Below, piece by piece: positions 8,604 to 17,103 of a stretch of DNA of 64,000 nucleotides. Position numbers and translations under genes: made by a program. The DNA comes from Gordonia alkanivorans NBRC 16433 (lineage in GTDB: Bacteria > Actinomycetota > Actinomycetes > Mycobacteriales > Mycobacteriaceae): contig NZ_BACI01000050.1 of NCBI RefSeq assembly GCF_000225505.1, positions 278,152 to 342,151 of the forward strand, in the 5' to 3' direction. Each line of letters starts with the position of its first letter. Within the stretch, counting starts at the first letter, position 1. The notes under the pieces were generated by a model. It did not search any database. It saw only the letters and a list, made by a program, of their open reading frames with translations, and was not told the origin of the DNA.

Positions 8604-9815
8604 TCACACCTCCCAGTTCGCGTGCAGTGCCGTCGGACCGCGGAAGCCCCAGCCCCAGAACTCGACATCGGAGGAGGTGTCGCGCTCGATGTTCGGGATG
8701 GTCTCCAGCAGTTCCTCGAGGCCGATCCGGCAGACCTGGTTGGCGAAGTAGATGCCGGCACATGCGTGGTTTCCCGCGCCGAATGCCAGGTGCGGCAACG
8801 GGGGCCGGGTGATGTCGTACTCCGACGGGCGGTCGTAGACGGTGTGGTCGTGGTTGGCCGAACCGTAGGAGAGCAGCACCACCGAGCCCTCGGGGAGTTC
8901 GACCCCGGCGATCTCGACGTCCTTGGTGCTGATGCGTGCGGTCGCCGACCAGATCGGCGAGGTCCAGCGCATGCCCTCGGAGATGGCGCGGGGGATCAGG
9001 GCGGGTTCGTCGATGACCTGCTCGAGCTGGTCCGGCCGCGTGAACAGCCCGACGAGCGTCGAGCCCATCGCGTGCCCGGGCTCCTGCATCGCGCCGAGGA
9101 GATAGACGTAGAGGGTCGGGTAGATGTAGTCGCGGTCGCGGGTCTGACCGTCGGGCATGCCGTCGTGCAGCCAGTGCGAGATCGCGCTGTCGTCGGGGTT
9201 GACGATCCAGTTGTCGATCAGCGGGTCGACGATGGAGCGGATCTCCTCCTTGGCGGCATCGGCCTCGTCGAAGCCCTCGGGATTGGTGAACTCGCCGTTC
9301 TCGTCGACGCCCGCGTTGGTGAACGACCTCGACAGCTTGTGGAACCACTCGCGCAGCTTGTCCGAGCTGACCGACTTCAGACCGAGTAGGTCGCCGAGAG
9401 CGCGGACACTGACCGGTTCGCAGTAGCCGCCGACGAGTTCGGCCCGACCGGCGTCCTCGAACTCGCTCAGGTAGCGGCGTGCGATGGGACGCACGAGATC
9501 GTCGATCCAGCGGTCCACCTCCTGCGGCTGCAGCGCGGGGTCAACCATGGAGCGAAGGTCGTCGTGGATGGGTCCGTTGACGCCGATCACCGCGGGGTGC
9601 CCGAACGTGCGTCCGCCCGCCTTGGTGATGACGGCCTCGAAGTCGGGGCTGGTGGCGATCGAGCGGCAGATGTCGGCCGTGCTGGCAACGTACGACCCGA
9701 GCACCGGCACGTACGCCAGCGGCGACTCTGCGCGCAACCGCTCGTAGACCAGGTACGGATTGCGCTCGAGTTCGGTCATCGTGATGTCGTCGATCCAGGA
9801 AATCGTGCTGGTCAT
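8604..9815 (-). CDS. gcoA: Cytochrome P450 GcoA (guaiacol O-demethylase, CYP255A family)
   Basis: This 403-residue P450 removes the methyl group of guaiacol (2-methoxyphenol), giving catechol and formaldehyde, in the breakdown of lignin-derived aromatics. It has the ExxR motif at Glu280-Arg283 and the haem loop [13 protein letters not shown] with ligand Cys352. The sequence follows the characterised Amycolatopsis GcoA closely as I recall it; the three active-site phenylalanines known there (F75, F169, F395) appear here as F71, F165 and F391, all with the same offset of four. The I-helix has [13 protein letters not shown] in place of the usual acid-alcohol pair. The two-gene operon with gcoB and the divergent AraC gene match the known gco layout. 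Confidence 0.92.
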   Translation of the reverse strand: MTSTISWIDDITMTELERNPYLVYERLRAESPLAYVPVLGSYVASTADICRSIATSPDFEAVITKAGGRTFGHPAVIGVNGPIHDDLRSMVDPALQPQEVDRWIDDLVRPIARRYLSEFEDAGRAELVGGYCEPVSVRALGDLLGLKSVSSDKLREWFHKLSRSFTNAGVDENGEFTNPEGFDEADAAKEEIRSIVDPLIDNWIVNPDDSAISHWLHDGMPDGQTRDRDYIYPTLYVYLLGAMQEPGHAMGSTLVGLFTRPDQLEQVIDEPALIPRAISEGMRWTSPIWSATARISTKDVEIAGVELPEGSVVLLSYGSANHDHTVYDRPSEYDITRPPLPHLAFGAGNHACAGIYFANQVCRIGLEELLETIPNIERDTSSDVEFWGWGFRGPTALHANWEV

Positions 9816-10057
9816 CGGTCGTCCTCACCTCGGTTGACGATGGTCGGCGGGCTGTCGCCGACGTGGTGTGACCAGACGTTAGGGACCGATCGTCGTGGGG
9901 GCGATACGCGATGCGCGGGAGCGGTACCGATTGCGCGACGAGTGTGATCTCCCTCTCTCATACGGTGGTGAGTGGGGTGTCTCACGGGGTTGAATCGCAG
10001 GTGTCGCCCCGATGGCAACGAGATCGGGGTTCGAGCGGGATTGGAGTTCGAGAACGC
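9816..10057. promoter_or_regulatory. Divergent control region between gcoA and the AraC regulator
   Basis: The 242 bases hold the gcoA promoter (leftward, with a GAGGTGAGGAC ribosome site just before the ATG) and the regulator promoter (rightward). An inverted pair GTGAG-N8-CTCAC at 9968-9985 lies on the regulator side and could be an AraC-type site. TAACGT near 9878 on the minus strand is a possible -10 for gcoA. These assignments are tentative. Confidence 0.4.
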
Positions 10058-10992
10058 ATGTCGACGCAGCGCACCACCCAGACCGGCGACTGGGACGCAG
10101 CACGCCGGGCCGTTGAGCAGGTGTACTTCCCGCATGAGCTGACCGCGCTGTCGTCGCCTGACCAACTTGAACTGCACCTGCAGAACGTCGACCTGGGTCC
10201 GGTCACCATCGGTCGGCTGAACTGGGGCACCGAGGTCTCGATCGCCTGCGACTATCCCGGCGCCTACGAGATCAACATCCCCGTCAGTGGGGTCCTGGAG
10301 TCCCGTTCCGGGTCGACGCGCACGACGTCGGAGCCCGCCAGGCCACGGTGTTCACCGCCGACCGGCCGTCGGTCATCACCCGGTGGTCGGCTGACTGTGT
10401 CGTCGTCGGGGTGAAGTTCGACGCCGAGTACCTCGCACGTGAGGCCGATCGGGTCCACGCGGGCCCGCTGCGTTCCCAGCTGCTGCTGCCGGATCAGCTC
10501 GACCTCAGCGGACCCGACGGCCAGTCGTGGTTTGCGCTCGTCCGTGCGCTCTCGGCGCAGCTTCGGGAGCCGGCCGACCTGCTCGCCAACCCGCTTGTCG
10601 GGCCGCAGCTCGCCAGCGCGGTCAGCAGCGCGTTCATCCTCGCGGTCTCGCCGGAAGAGGCCGGGACGGGCCTGCGGCCGCGGATGGTGAAGCGGGTGCT
10701 CGACGCCCTGCACGACGATCCCGCTCGCGACTGGCGTCTGGCCGACATGGCCGAGATCGGCGGATCGAGCCTACGACGACTGCAGGAAGGGTTCGCCGAG
10801 CATGTCGGCGCCACCCCCACCCAGACGCTGCGGGACATTCGTCTGAGTCGGGCACGAGCCGACCTGGTCTCGTCCGATGACACCTGCACTGTCGCCGAAG
10901 TCGCTGCACGATGGGGCTTTTCCAGTGCCAGCCGGTTCGCTGCCGCCTACCGGAAGAGGTACGGAATCGCTCCCTCGGAGCATCGGCGGTAG
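10058..10992 (+). pseudogene. AraC-family regulator (GcoR-like) interrupted by a frameshift
   Basis: Translation from ATG 10058 gives an AraC_binding_2-type N-terminal domain up to about residue 84 (ending GVLESRSG), then leaves the reading frame and stops at 10414. One base missing near 10300-10313 (a run of G) restores a continuous protein that goes on with VDAHDVGARQATVFTADRPS and ends in a normal AraC double helix-turn-helix (RLADMAEIGGSSLRRLQEGF and VAEVAARWGFSSASRFAAAYRKRYG). The intact product would be about 311 residues. Divergent from gcoA, it is the expected activator of guaiacol demethylation. Either the gene is inactivated, or a base was lost in sequencing a homopolymer. Confidence 0.8.
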
Positions 10993-11027
10993 TGAGCTTC
11001 CCGCCCGGTTGGGCACGAATCCCCGTT

Positions 11028-11054
11028 CCCGCGATGTCCGTCTCCCTCCCGCTC
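11028..11054. repeat. Diverged copy of the 27-base repeat core
   Basis: This segment matches the core at 14684-14710 at 24 of 27 positions (starting CCCGCGATGTCCGTCTCC). It lies 59 bases before a SIR2 gene relic, as copy A lies before the intact SIR2 gene. The other half of the element is no longer recognisable. Confidence 0.5.
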
Positions 11055-11112
11055 ATTCGCTCGCTGCCAGCCGAAGTGGATCTCCCAACGCCGACGCGCG
11101 GGGCCGCCCGGT

Positions 11113-11275
11113 ATGGGATGTCGCGAGGCGGAAACCACCAACTACGACGACCTCCAGCAAAGTAAAGATCGGTCCGAACAGGGCATCTTCGTCGGCGGCT
11201 CCGCTCCGTCATCGACCAGGCCCGCGCCTGGTTCGCCGAAGACCGTGGATGGCTGCGCGACTACATCGATTAGGC
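11113..11275 (+). pseudogene. Relic of a SIR2-domain gene
   Basis: Bases 11113-11154 encode MGCREAETTNYDDL, which matches MGCREVVTTNYDGL of the intact SIR2 protein (residues 171-184) at 11 of 14 positions, including the TTNYD motif. The frame continues into unrelated residues, and a second frame encodes DQARAWFAEDRGWLRDYID before a TAG at 11273-11275, which looks like old coding sequence but is unassigned. No start, NAD-binding loop or KLHGD is left. The rest of the 433-base gap 10993-11425 shows only the repeat copy at 11028. Confidence 0.55.
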
Positions 11276-11425
11276 CGCCACCCAGCAGTTCCGATGGTCA
11301 TCGCCGGTATGAGCGGCGGATTCCGCACGCAGCCCCGACCGCGGCGCGCAGCTGAGCACCACCCTGCACGCGCCCCCGTCGGCATATCGAAGCCGGCCTT
11401 CAGCCGCCCGCGCACTTGTTCTGTG

Positions 11426-13129
11426 TCAGAACGGTGGCGGGTTGTTTCGGTCCCACTCGTCTTGTTGTCGACGATGGGTGTCGGTGCGGTGGTCGCGCTC
11501 GTCGGTGAGTCGTTGCCGCGCCGGGTGGTCGGGTGGCTGGGTTTTCAACGACGCGAACAGGTCTCGCCCGGTGTACGGGTTGCCCAGGTAGGTGTGGCCG
11601 GTGGGGGCTTCGAACCACACGGCGAGGTACTCGTCCTGGGAGTCGCGCCACCTGCCAAAGGTTTTGATGCGGTGGTGGAACCGGCACAACGGTTTGAGGT
11701 TGTGTTGGAGGGTCTTTCCGCCGCGGTCGGGGTGGCGGTGGTCGTATGGGTGGGTGTGGTCGAGGTCGACGGTCCACACCGGTTGGTTGCAGCCGGGGAA
11801 GGTGCAGCACAACTCGCCGGCGCGGACGAGTGCTTGCAGTTTCTTGCTCGGCACGTAGGTGCTGGCGGCTGCCGCGGCCCGGGCGTCGGCGTCGGCCGGG
11901 TCGGTGCGCACCCCGGTGGTGATGAAGGTGTGAACCGCGTCAGCGAAGAGCCGGCGCATGGTGTGGGCGTCGATCAGCCCGTGGCCGTCGAGCATGCCGG
12001 GTGCGTTGTCGAGCCCGACCAAAGTCGTCAGGTTGCCCACGATGTGGTAGGTCGGTCGGGGTGCGCGGCAACTGGTGCAGGTGCAAGTGCAGTCGCCGGT
12101 CGGCTCCGAGACCGGCGCGTTGTCTTCGGGTTCGGTTGCGGCGGTGTCGGTCACGGCCGGTACAGCAACGGGGGTGGGCTCGGGGTCGGGTGTTGCCGCG
12201 TCGGCGGGTTCGGCGGGCTCGGGGGTGTCGAGGTTCTGCTCGGCTGGTGGGGGTGTGCAGTCGGCGCACCGGCAGTCCAGGGTTTGTCTGCCGTGGGCGA
12301 GGGCGAGTAGGGCGTCGGCGCGGCGCTGGGGCATGGTGCGCGGGTCGCCGGTGTGCACGCCGGTGGCCATGGAGGTCAGCTGGGCGTTGAGGGCGGCGGC
12401 GTCGGTGTGGGGGAAGTGTCCGGTGATGCGCGACTGGCCGGGCTGGTGGCGGTCGGGTCGGATGTTGACTCCGCGGTCCCGGGTGGCCTGGTCGTTGCGG
12501 CGCTTGACCGCATCAGGTGCCTGCCTGTGCACGATCTGGTCGACCATGGTGGTGAACCGCGCCGTGGACATCGGATCGCGCGCCAGGATTGCCTCGGCCA
12601 ACGCGGCGTCCACTATAGGCATGGTGGCGTTGTCGACGAAGTCTGTGCGTTTGAGTGCGATCAGGAACCGGTCGAGGTCGATTCGTCCGCAGGCCAGGGT
12701 GGTGCCGGTCAGCGGAAGTCGGTACCGCATGGCGTCGCCGGTGCGGATGAGATCGCGGGCCTCGGCGGGGGTGAGGTTCAGGGCGGCGCCGAGTTCGGCG
12801 GTGGCTTGTTCGAATCCGTTGGGCCCGAACTGTTCATACGGGTCCGCACCGGTAACTGCTTGTGCTGTCCTGTCGAGGAGTTCGTCGATGGAACCTGCCT
12901 CGCCGGGGTGAATCGCACTGCGGTGCAGTAGGTATTCTTCTTCGCGTTGTTCGTGGAGCAGGCTGGCGGTGATCAGTGTGCGGCAGGTGTTGGCGGCGTT
13001 CATCGATGCCGAATAGACGGCGGTGCTGATCAGGGCTTCGGGCGAGAGGCCGGCGAGTGATCCGAACACGTCGAACCCCGCGTCGGGGAGATCCCCGCCG
13101 GGGTCGATGGTGCCGAACTCGAAAGCCAT
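11426..13129 (-). CDS. DUF222 / 13E12-repeat family protein with HNH endonuclease domain
   Basis: This 567-residue protein has an N-terminal DUF222 region (about residues 30-270), a low-complexity Pro/Glu/Thr-rich linker with a cysteine-rich patch (CTCTCTSC) near residues 285-360, and a C-terminal HNH nuclease motif: CTFPGCNQPVWTVDLDHTHPYDH followed by GGKTLQHNLKPLCRFHHRIKT. Members are found in many copies in mycobacterial and Gordonia genomes (13E12 repeats) and are thought to be selfish or mobile, with nuclease activity predicted from the HNH motif. It stands alone among accessory genes. Cellular role is unknown. Confidence 0.85.
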   Translation of the reverse strand: MAFEFGTIDPGGDLPDAGFDVFGSLAGLSPEALISTAVYSASMNAANTCRTLITASLLHEQREEEYLLHRSAIHPGEAGSIDELLDRTAQAVTGADPYEQFGPNGFEQATAELGAALNLTPAEARDLIRTGDAMRYRLPLTGTTLACGRIDLDRFLIALKRTDFVDNATMPIVDAALAEAILARDPMSTARFTTMVDQIVHRQAPDAVKRRNDQATRDRGVNIRPDRHQPGQSRITGHFPHTDAAALNAQLTSMATGVHTGDPRTMPQRRADALLALAHGRQTLDCRCADCTPPPAEQNLDTPEPAEPADAATPDPEPTPVAVPAVTDTAATEPEDNAPVSEPTGDCTCTCTSCRAPRPTYHIVGNLTTLVGLDNAPGMLDGHGLIDAHTMRRLFADAVHTFITTGVRTDPADADARAAAAASTYVPSKKLQALVRAGELCCTFPGCNQPVWTVDLDHTHPYDHRHPDRGGKTLQHNLKPLCRFHHRIKTFGRWRDSQDEYLAVWFEAPTGHTYLGNPYTGRDLFASLKTQPPDHPARQRLTDERDHRTDTHRRQQDEWDRNNPPPF

Positions 13130-13221
13130 GACACCACCATACGAAGGGGGTCCGACAAAACCGTCGGCACGACTCCGACGGATCGTCAGGCGCCAGAACT
13201 ACTTTCGGTAGTAGACGTGGG

Positions 13222-14655
13222 TCAGCGGTGTCGGATGGCGCGCCGCGCGATCTCGATGGCCGTCGAACTCAGCGTCACCCCTCGGAGTCCCCGTTCCGGG
13301 GGCGAGACGGCTCCGAAGAACTCGTAGATTCCGTTGTCGAGGTCATAGAGGTCGTACTTCTGGATCGGGCGCCCGCCCGGGCCCTGCCAGCGATACGCGG
13401 TGAGCAGCGCGCCGATCGTCTCGAGTGGCATCTCGTCGCCGGGTTCGGAGGCGGCGGCGAAGAAGAGCATCAGCAGACTCGCGTCCTCGCTGAATTGATC
13501 CATCTTCTGGTTCAGCAGCCGGTCTGCGAGATGGTCGGCCAGTGCCTGCGGATCGTCGGCGAGGTTCGCTCCGGCTCGGGTCGGCAGGAGGCGGCCTTTG
13601 TACTTGCGTAACAACCCCATCCGAAGCATGGACTCGCGGAAGTGCAATACCGGCGCGCTCTGGACTTCTCGATTCTTGGCGCCGAAGAAGTACTTCATCG
13701 TCGGCAACACCTTGGACGCCGCAACCACGTCAGCAGGTTTCAAGTAGCCAGCCGAGGTGAGTGTGAATCCTTCATCACGTGCGCGACGCAGGAACCACAG
13801 GTACGGGTTCAGGTCGGCCTCGAGTTGCTCACCCGTCGCCATTGTTGATGAACTCGCCAGCCGACCTGCGCTCGCCGTCAGAGCTCCGGACTCGTCGAAC
13901 GGTTGAATCCGGCACAGCAGAACGCCGAGACGACCATCGATCCCGGCATCGACGAGCGAGAGGATGGGATCGCTGAGTGCGGCGTTCACCTCGTCGATGT
14001 CGAAATGTGCGGGGTCGTCGACGACCTCGGCGAGTGACTCCGCGTCGGTGATCCCGCCGCAGTCCTCCGGCGGTGCAGCTCGCCGACCGCCGACGCAGCG
14101 GGCCCACGGGGTGTCCTTCGACGCCTCGTGGACGCTTTCGACCTGCAATGTCAGTTCCCAGCTGTCGCCGTAGTCGTAGACGTAGCGCAGGACGTCGCCT
14201 TGTCCGTGGAGCGTCTCGTCGAGGCGAACCTCGGCGACGGGTGTGCCCACCTCCTCGCCTTCCTGGGCGTCGAACGGGCACAGGAACAGTTCACTCCTGC
14301 GGTCGAATGGGCTGCCGCCCAGGGCAAAACGATAGAGGTGGTAGTCCAGCCATCCGAACGCCGCTTGAATGATCCGGTGCAGATCTCCGAGAGAAACATC
14401 CGAGCGGACGTCGAGGCGGCGCCAGATGGGAGGACGCGCCTCGTCGAGATCTACGCGGATGCGGAACACCACGGTCTCGGCGAGCGGTTCCTTGCGATGA
14501 CGAACCGACGGAGGTCGCATGAACCTGTCCGCGGCGGCAGCGCTGAGCTGATTCAACAGTGTGGGGAGTTCGTTCGGTTGTAGGCCGGCAATCATCGACT
14601 CGAACTGGCGACGCAGTTCTTCGGCATCGGGCGATTCATGACCAGGATCGTGCAT
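13222..14655 (-). CDS. Plasmid pRiA4b ORF-3-like family protein
   Basis: This 477-residue protein starts at the ATG at 14655 (MHDPGHES). Residues of roughly 60-190 form the pRiA4b ORF-3-like domain, with the typical VFRIRVDLDEARPPIWRR opening, FGWLDYHLYRF and YVYDYGDSWE blocks and the WARCVGGRRAAPPEDCGG segment. The remaining 280 residues are conserved in actinobacterial relatives but carry no motif I can name. Family members are linked to transposons and plasmids; the biochemical function is not known. The repeat element at 14684-14770 lies directly upstream of its start and would be part of its promoter region. Confidence 0.8.
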   Translation of the reverse strand: MHDPGHESPDAEELRRQFESMIAGLQPNELPTLLNQLSAAAADRFMRPPSVRHRKEPLAETVVFRIRVDLDEARPPIWRRLDVRSDVSLGDLHRIIQAAFGWLDYHLYRFALGGSPFDRRSELFLCPFDAQEGEEVGTPVAEVRLDETLHGQGDVLRYVYDYGDSWELTLQVESVHEASKDTPWARCVGGRRAAPPEDCGGITDAESLAEVVDDPAHFDIDEVNAALSDPILSLVDAGIDGRLGVLLCRIQPFDESGALTASAGRLASSSTMATGEQLEADLNPYLWFLRRARDEGFTLTSAGYLKPADVVAASKVLPTMKYFFGAKNREVQSAPVLHFRESMLRMGLLRKYKGRLLPTRAGANLADDPQALADHLADRLLNQKMDQFSEDASLLMLFFAAASEPGDEMPLETIGALLTAYRWQGPGGRPIQKYDLYDLDNGIYEFFGAVSPPERGLRGVTLSSTAIEIARRAIRHR

Positions 14656-14683
14656 GCTGCCCAGCGTAGGCCAGGCCCCGTTT

Positions 14684-14770
14684 CCCGCGGTGTCCGTTTC
14701 CCTCCCGCTTACCGGATCCGGCAAGCGGGAGGGAAACAGTCGGGCGGGAGGGGGACCGCCCCGCGGGGAA
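14684..14770. repeat. GC-rich inverted-repeat element (copy D)
   Basis: This element has perfect 15-base inner arms, GTTTCCCTCCCGCTT at 14696-14710 and AAGCGGGAGGGAAAC at 14723-14737, with a loop that is itself palindromic (CCGGATCCGG). Its left 27 bases (14684-14710) are the reverse complement of 6275-6301 with one mismatch. It sits between a pRiA4b-like gene and a DUF218 gene. Confidence 0.68.
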
Positions 14771-14774
14771 GTGT

Positions 14775-15376
14775 CTATGCGTACGCCGGCCGGAACGTCA
14801 GCCGGGCTCCCTGGGCCTTGGCGGCGTCGCGGAAATTCTTCATCGCGCGTTCCATGTGGAAGCCGTTGGTGACGATGAGAGCGCCGGTCCCGCCCATCCG
14901 TTTCAGCATCGCCACCGTGTTCTGGGCGTTCTGCACAGTCGAGGTCGACGCGACCTCGTTGACCATCTGCCACGGCGGGATTCCGCGTCGGATCAAGCCG
15001 ATGTTCATGAACTGTGCCTCGGCGATGGGTAGCCAGTGGGTGTCGCCGCCCGAGGCGATGATCCGGTTGAACGGATGCTTCTTGGCGAGGTTCGCTGCGA
15101 CGTTCAGTCGCTGGGTCATGATCTGCGGTGTCTGCCCGAACTGGCCGAACCTGGCGCCGAGGACGACGATGTAGCGGGTCGGCGGGCTTTCCCAAGGAAC
15201 GTGCTGTTGGGGGTGCCGAGCTCGGAACTGCCGAGGTCAACGCTCCCGAAATCCAAACTGGTGGCGGCTGATTCGATCTTCGCTGTGCTGTTGTCCCCGG
15301 TGGTGGTGACGGCAACACCGGCCGTCGTCACCGCCGCGGCGACGGCGATCGCGGGCATCATTCTTCTCAGACGCAT
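14775..15376 (-). pseudogene. DUF218 / YdcF-ElyC family exported protein interrupted by a frameshift
   Basis: The gene begins at the ATG at 15376 with a signal-like sequence (MRLRRMMPAIAVAAAVTTAGVAV). After about 60 residues the frame breaks between roughly 15185 and 15215, where one missing base in a C run (plus-strand GG at 15196) would link NSTF to PWESPPTRYIVVLGARFGQFG and the rest of a DUF218 domain (IIASGGDTHWLP, STVQNAQNTVAML, VTNGFHMERAM). With the base restored it would encode about 200 residues. DUF218 proteins (YdcF, SanA, ElyC) act at the cell envelope, with ElyC linked to lipid-carrier and peptidoglycan metabolism. It may be a true pseudogene or a sequencing error. Confidence 0.72.
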
Positions 15377-15503
15377 GCTCTCGAAGTGTACGGATGAGCA
15401 CGGCCGTGCAGGTTTCGGCGCGATAACATCTGCATCACCAGTCACATACGTAACAGGTTGAATCAGCGTCGAACCATCGTCGGATCATCAGGTCGCGCAG
15501 GGG

Positions 15504-16988
15504 TCAGGTGAGCGCGATGTACTTCACCGAGAGGTACTCGTCGATTCCTTCGCTGCCGCCCTCGCGGCCGATGCCCGACTGCTTGATCCCGCCGAACGGC
15601 GCTGCGGCATCGGAGATCACGCCGCGGTTCACCCCGACCATGCCCGAATCCAGGCGACTCGCGACGCGCATGCATCGTTCCAGGTCGCGGCTGTAGAAGT
15701 ACGCCGCCAGGCCGTACTCGGTCGAGTTCGCGGCAGCGATCGCGTCGTCCTCGGTGTCGAAGGTGCTGATCACCGCGACCGGGCCGAAGATCTCCTCGCG
15801 CGTGACCGGCGCGTACGGGTCGACGTTGTCGAGAACCGTTGCCGGGAAGAAGAATCCGCGACCGTCGGGTCGTTCCCCGCCGAGGCGGACCCGTGCTCCG
15901 TCGCTCACGGCCTGCTCGACGGCGGCCGCGACCTTGTCCCGCTGATCGGCGTTGACCAGCGGCCCGAGGGTCACGCCGTCCTTGTAGCCCGGCCCCATCA
16001 CGACGTCGGACATCTTCTCCACCAGCTTGGTGGTGAACTCCTCGGCGACACCGGATTGCACGAGGAATCGGTTGGCCGCTGTGCAGGCCTCGCCGCCGTT
16101 GCGCATCTTGGCCGCGAACGCTCCCTCGACCGCGGCGTCGACGTCGGCGTCGTCGAAGACCAGGAACGGTGCGTTGCCGCCGAGTTCCATCGAGGTGCGT
16201 TGCACGCGTTCGGCCGCCTGCCCGAGCAGGTTGCGGCCCACCGGCGTCGAGCCGGTGAAGCTGATCTTGCGAATCCGGTCGTCGGTGATCAGTGCGGTGG
16301 ACACCTCGCCGCTCGAACTCGTCGGCAGCACCGACAGCACACCGGGCGGCAACCCCGCCTCCGCGAAAGCCTCGGCCAGCGCCAGCATCGTCAGCGGTGT
16401 CTCCCGCGGCGGTTTCACGATCATGACGTTGCCGGCGGCCAGCGCCGGCCCGATCTTGCGCGTTCCCATCGCGAGCGGAAAGTTCCACGGCGTGATCGCC
16501 AGACACGGTCCGACCGGCTGCTGGGCGACGAGGATCCGTCCGTTGCCCGCGGGGGCCTGGGTGAACCGCCCGCCGATGCGGACCGCCTCCTCGGCGAACC
16601 AACGAAGGAACTCGTTTCCGTACTTGGTCTCCGCCCGGCTGTCGGGGAGTGCGCGGCCGAGTTCGAGCGTCATCAGCAGGGCGATGTCGTCGGCGCGGTC
16701 GGTGAGCAACTCGAACGTCCGGCGCAGGATCTCGCCGCGCTCGCGGGCGGGCGTCGCGGCCCACTCGTCGGACACGGCGACCGCGTGGTCGAGCGCGGAG
16801 CGGGCATCGGCGACCCCGGCGTCGGCGACCGAGGTCAGCGACTCCTCCGTGGCCGGGTCGTACACCTCGAAGGTGGCGCCGTCGGCGGCCGGCGTCGAGC
16901 GGCCGTTGATCCACAGTCCGGTCGGCACCCCGTCGAGAACCGCCTGGGGATCGATCACATCCCTGTCGCCGACATCGCTGGAGTTCAT
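15504..16988 (-). CDS. gabD: NAD(P)-dependent succinate-semialdehyde dehydrogenase (GabD-like)
   Basis: This 494-residue aldehyde dehydrogenase oxidises an aldehyde, most likely succinate semialdehyde, to the acid, a step in gamma-aminobutyrate breakdown and in the mycobacterial route around 2-oxoglutarate dehydrogenase. The catalytic general base is Glu268 in MELGGNAPF and the nucleophile is Cys302 in GGEACTAANR; the FTGSTPVG cofactor loop is at 244-251 and EEIFGPV and the C-terminal GIKQSGIGREGG are present. Full length. It is monocistronic as far as can be seen and is divergent from a GDSL lipoprotein. Other aliphatic aldehydes cannot be excluded as substrates. Confidence 0.82.
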   Translation of the reverse strand: MNSSDVGDRDVIDPQAVLDGVPTGLWINGRSTPAADGATFEVYDPATEESLTSVADAGVADARSALDHAVAVSDEWAATPARERGEILRRTFELLTDRADDIALLMTLELGRALPDSRAETKYGNEFLRWFAEEAVRIGGRFTQAPAGNGRILVAQQPVGPCLAITPWNFPLAMGTRKIGPALAAGNVMIVKPPRETPLTMLALAEAFAEAGLPPGVLSVLPTSSSGEVSTALITDDRIRKISFTGSTPVGRNLLGQAAERVQRTSMELGGNAPFLVFDDADVDAAVEGAFAAKMRNGGEACTAANRFLVQSGVAEEFTTKLVEKMSDVVMGPGYKDGVTLGPLVNADQRDKVAAAVEQAVSDGARVRLGGERPDGRGFFFPATVLDNVDPYAPVTREEIFGPVAVISTFDTEDDAIAAANSTEYGLAAYFYSRDLERCMRVASRLDSGMVGVNRGVISDAAAPFGGIKQSGIGREGGSEGIDEYLSVKYIALT

Positions 16989-17103
16989 GCGGTCTCACAT
17001 CCTCGTCTGTTCGAGTTGCAGCCTCGGCATTCGCACGCCGTTTTCAACGCTACCGGCCGGGCGGTGGTTGCCGACCGCCTTCGCGCGGACGCACGATGGG
17101 TTG

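Noticed and set aside
8602..9348. N-terminal extension of gcoB to 590 codons
   Set aside because: The added part overlaps the P450 gene in another frame and is Arg-rich; the ferredoxin domain begins normally at ATG 8601.
10877..12310. 477-codon open frame on the plus strand across the SIR2 relic and HNH gene
   Set aside because: The second half is opposite the HNH protein and Gly/Val-rich without a family; the frame joins unrelated segments.
15377..15445. Earlier start of the DUF218 gene at 15445
   Set aside because: The added residues are polar and would bury the signal sequence; the ATG at 15376 opens it directly.
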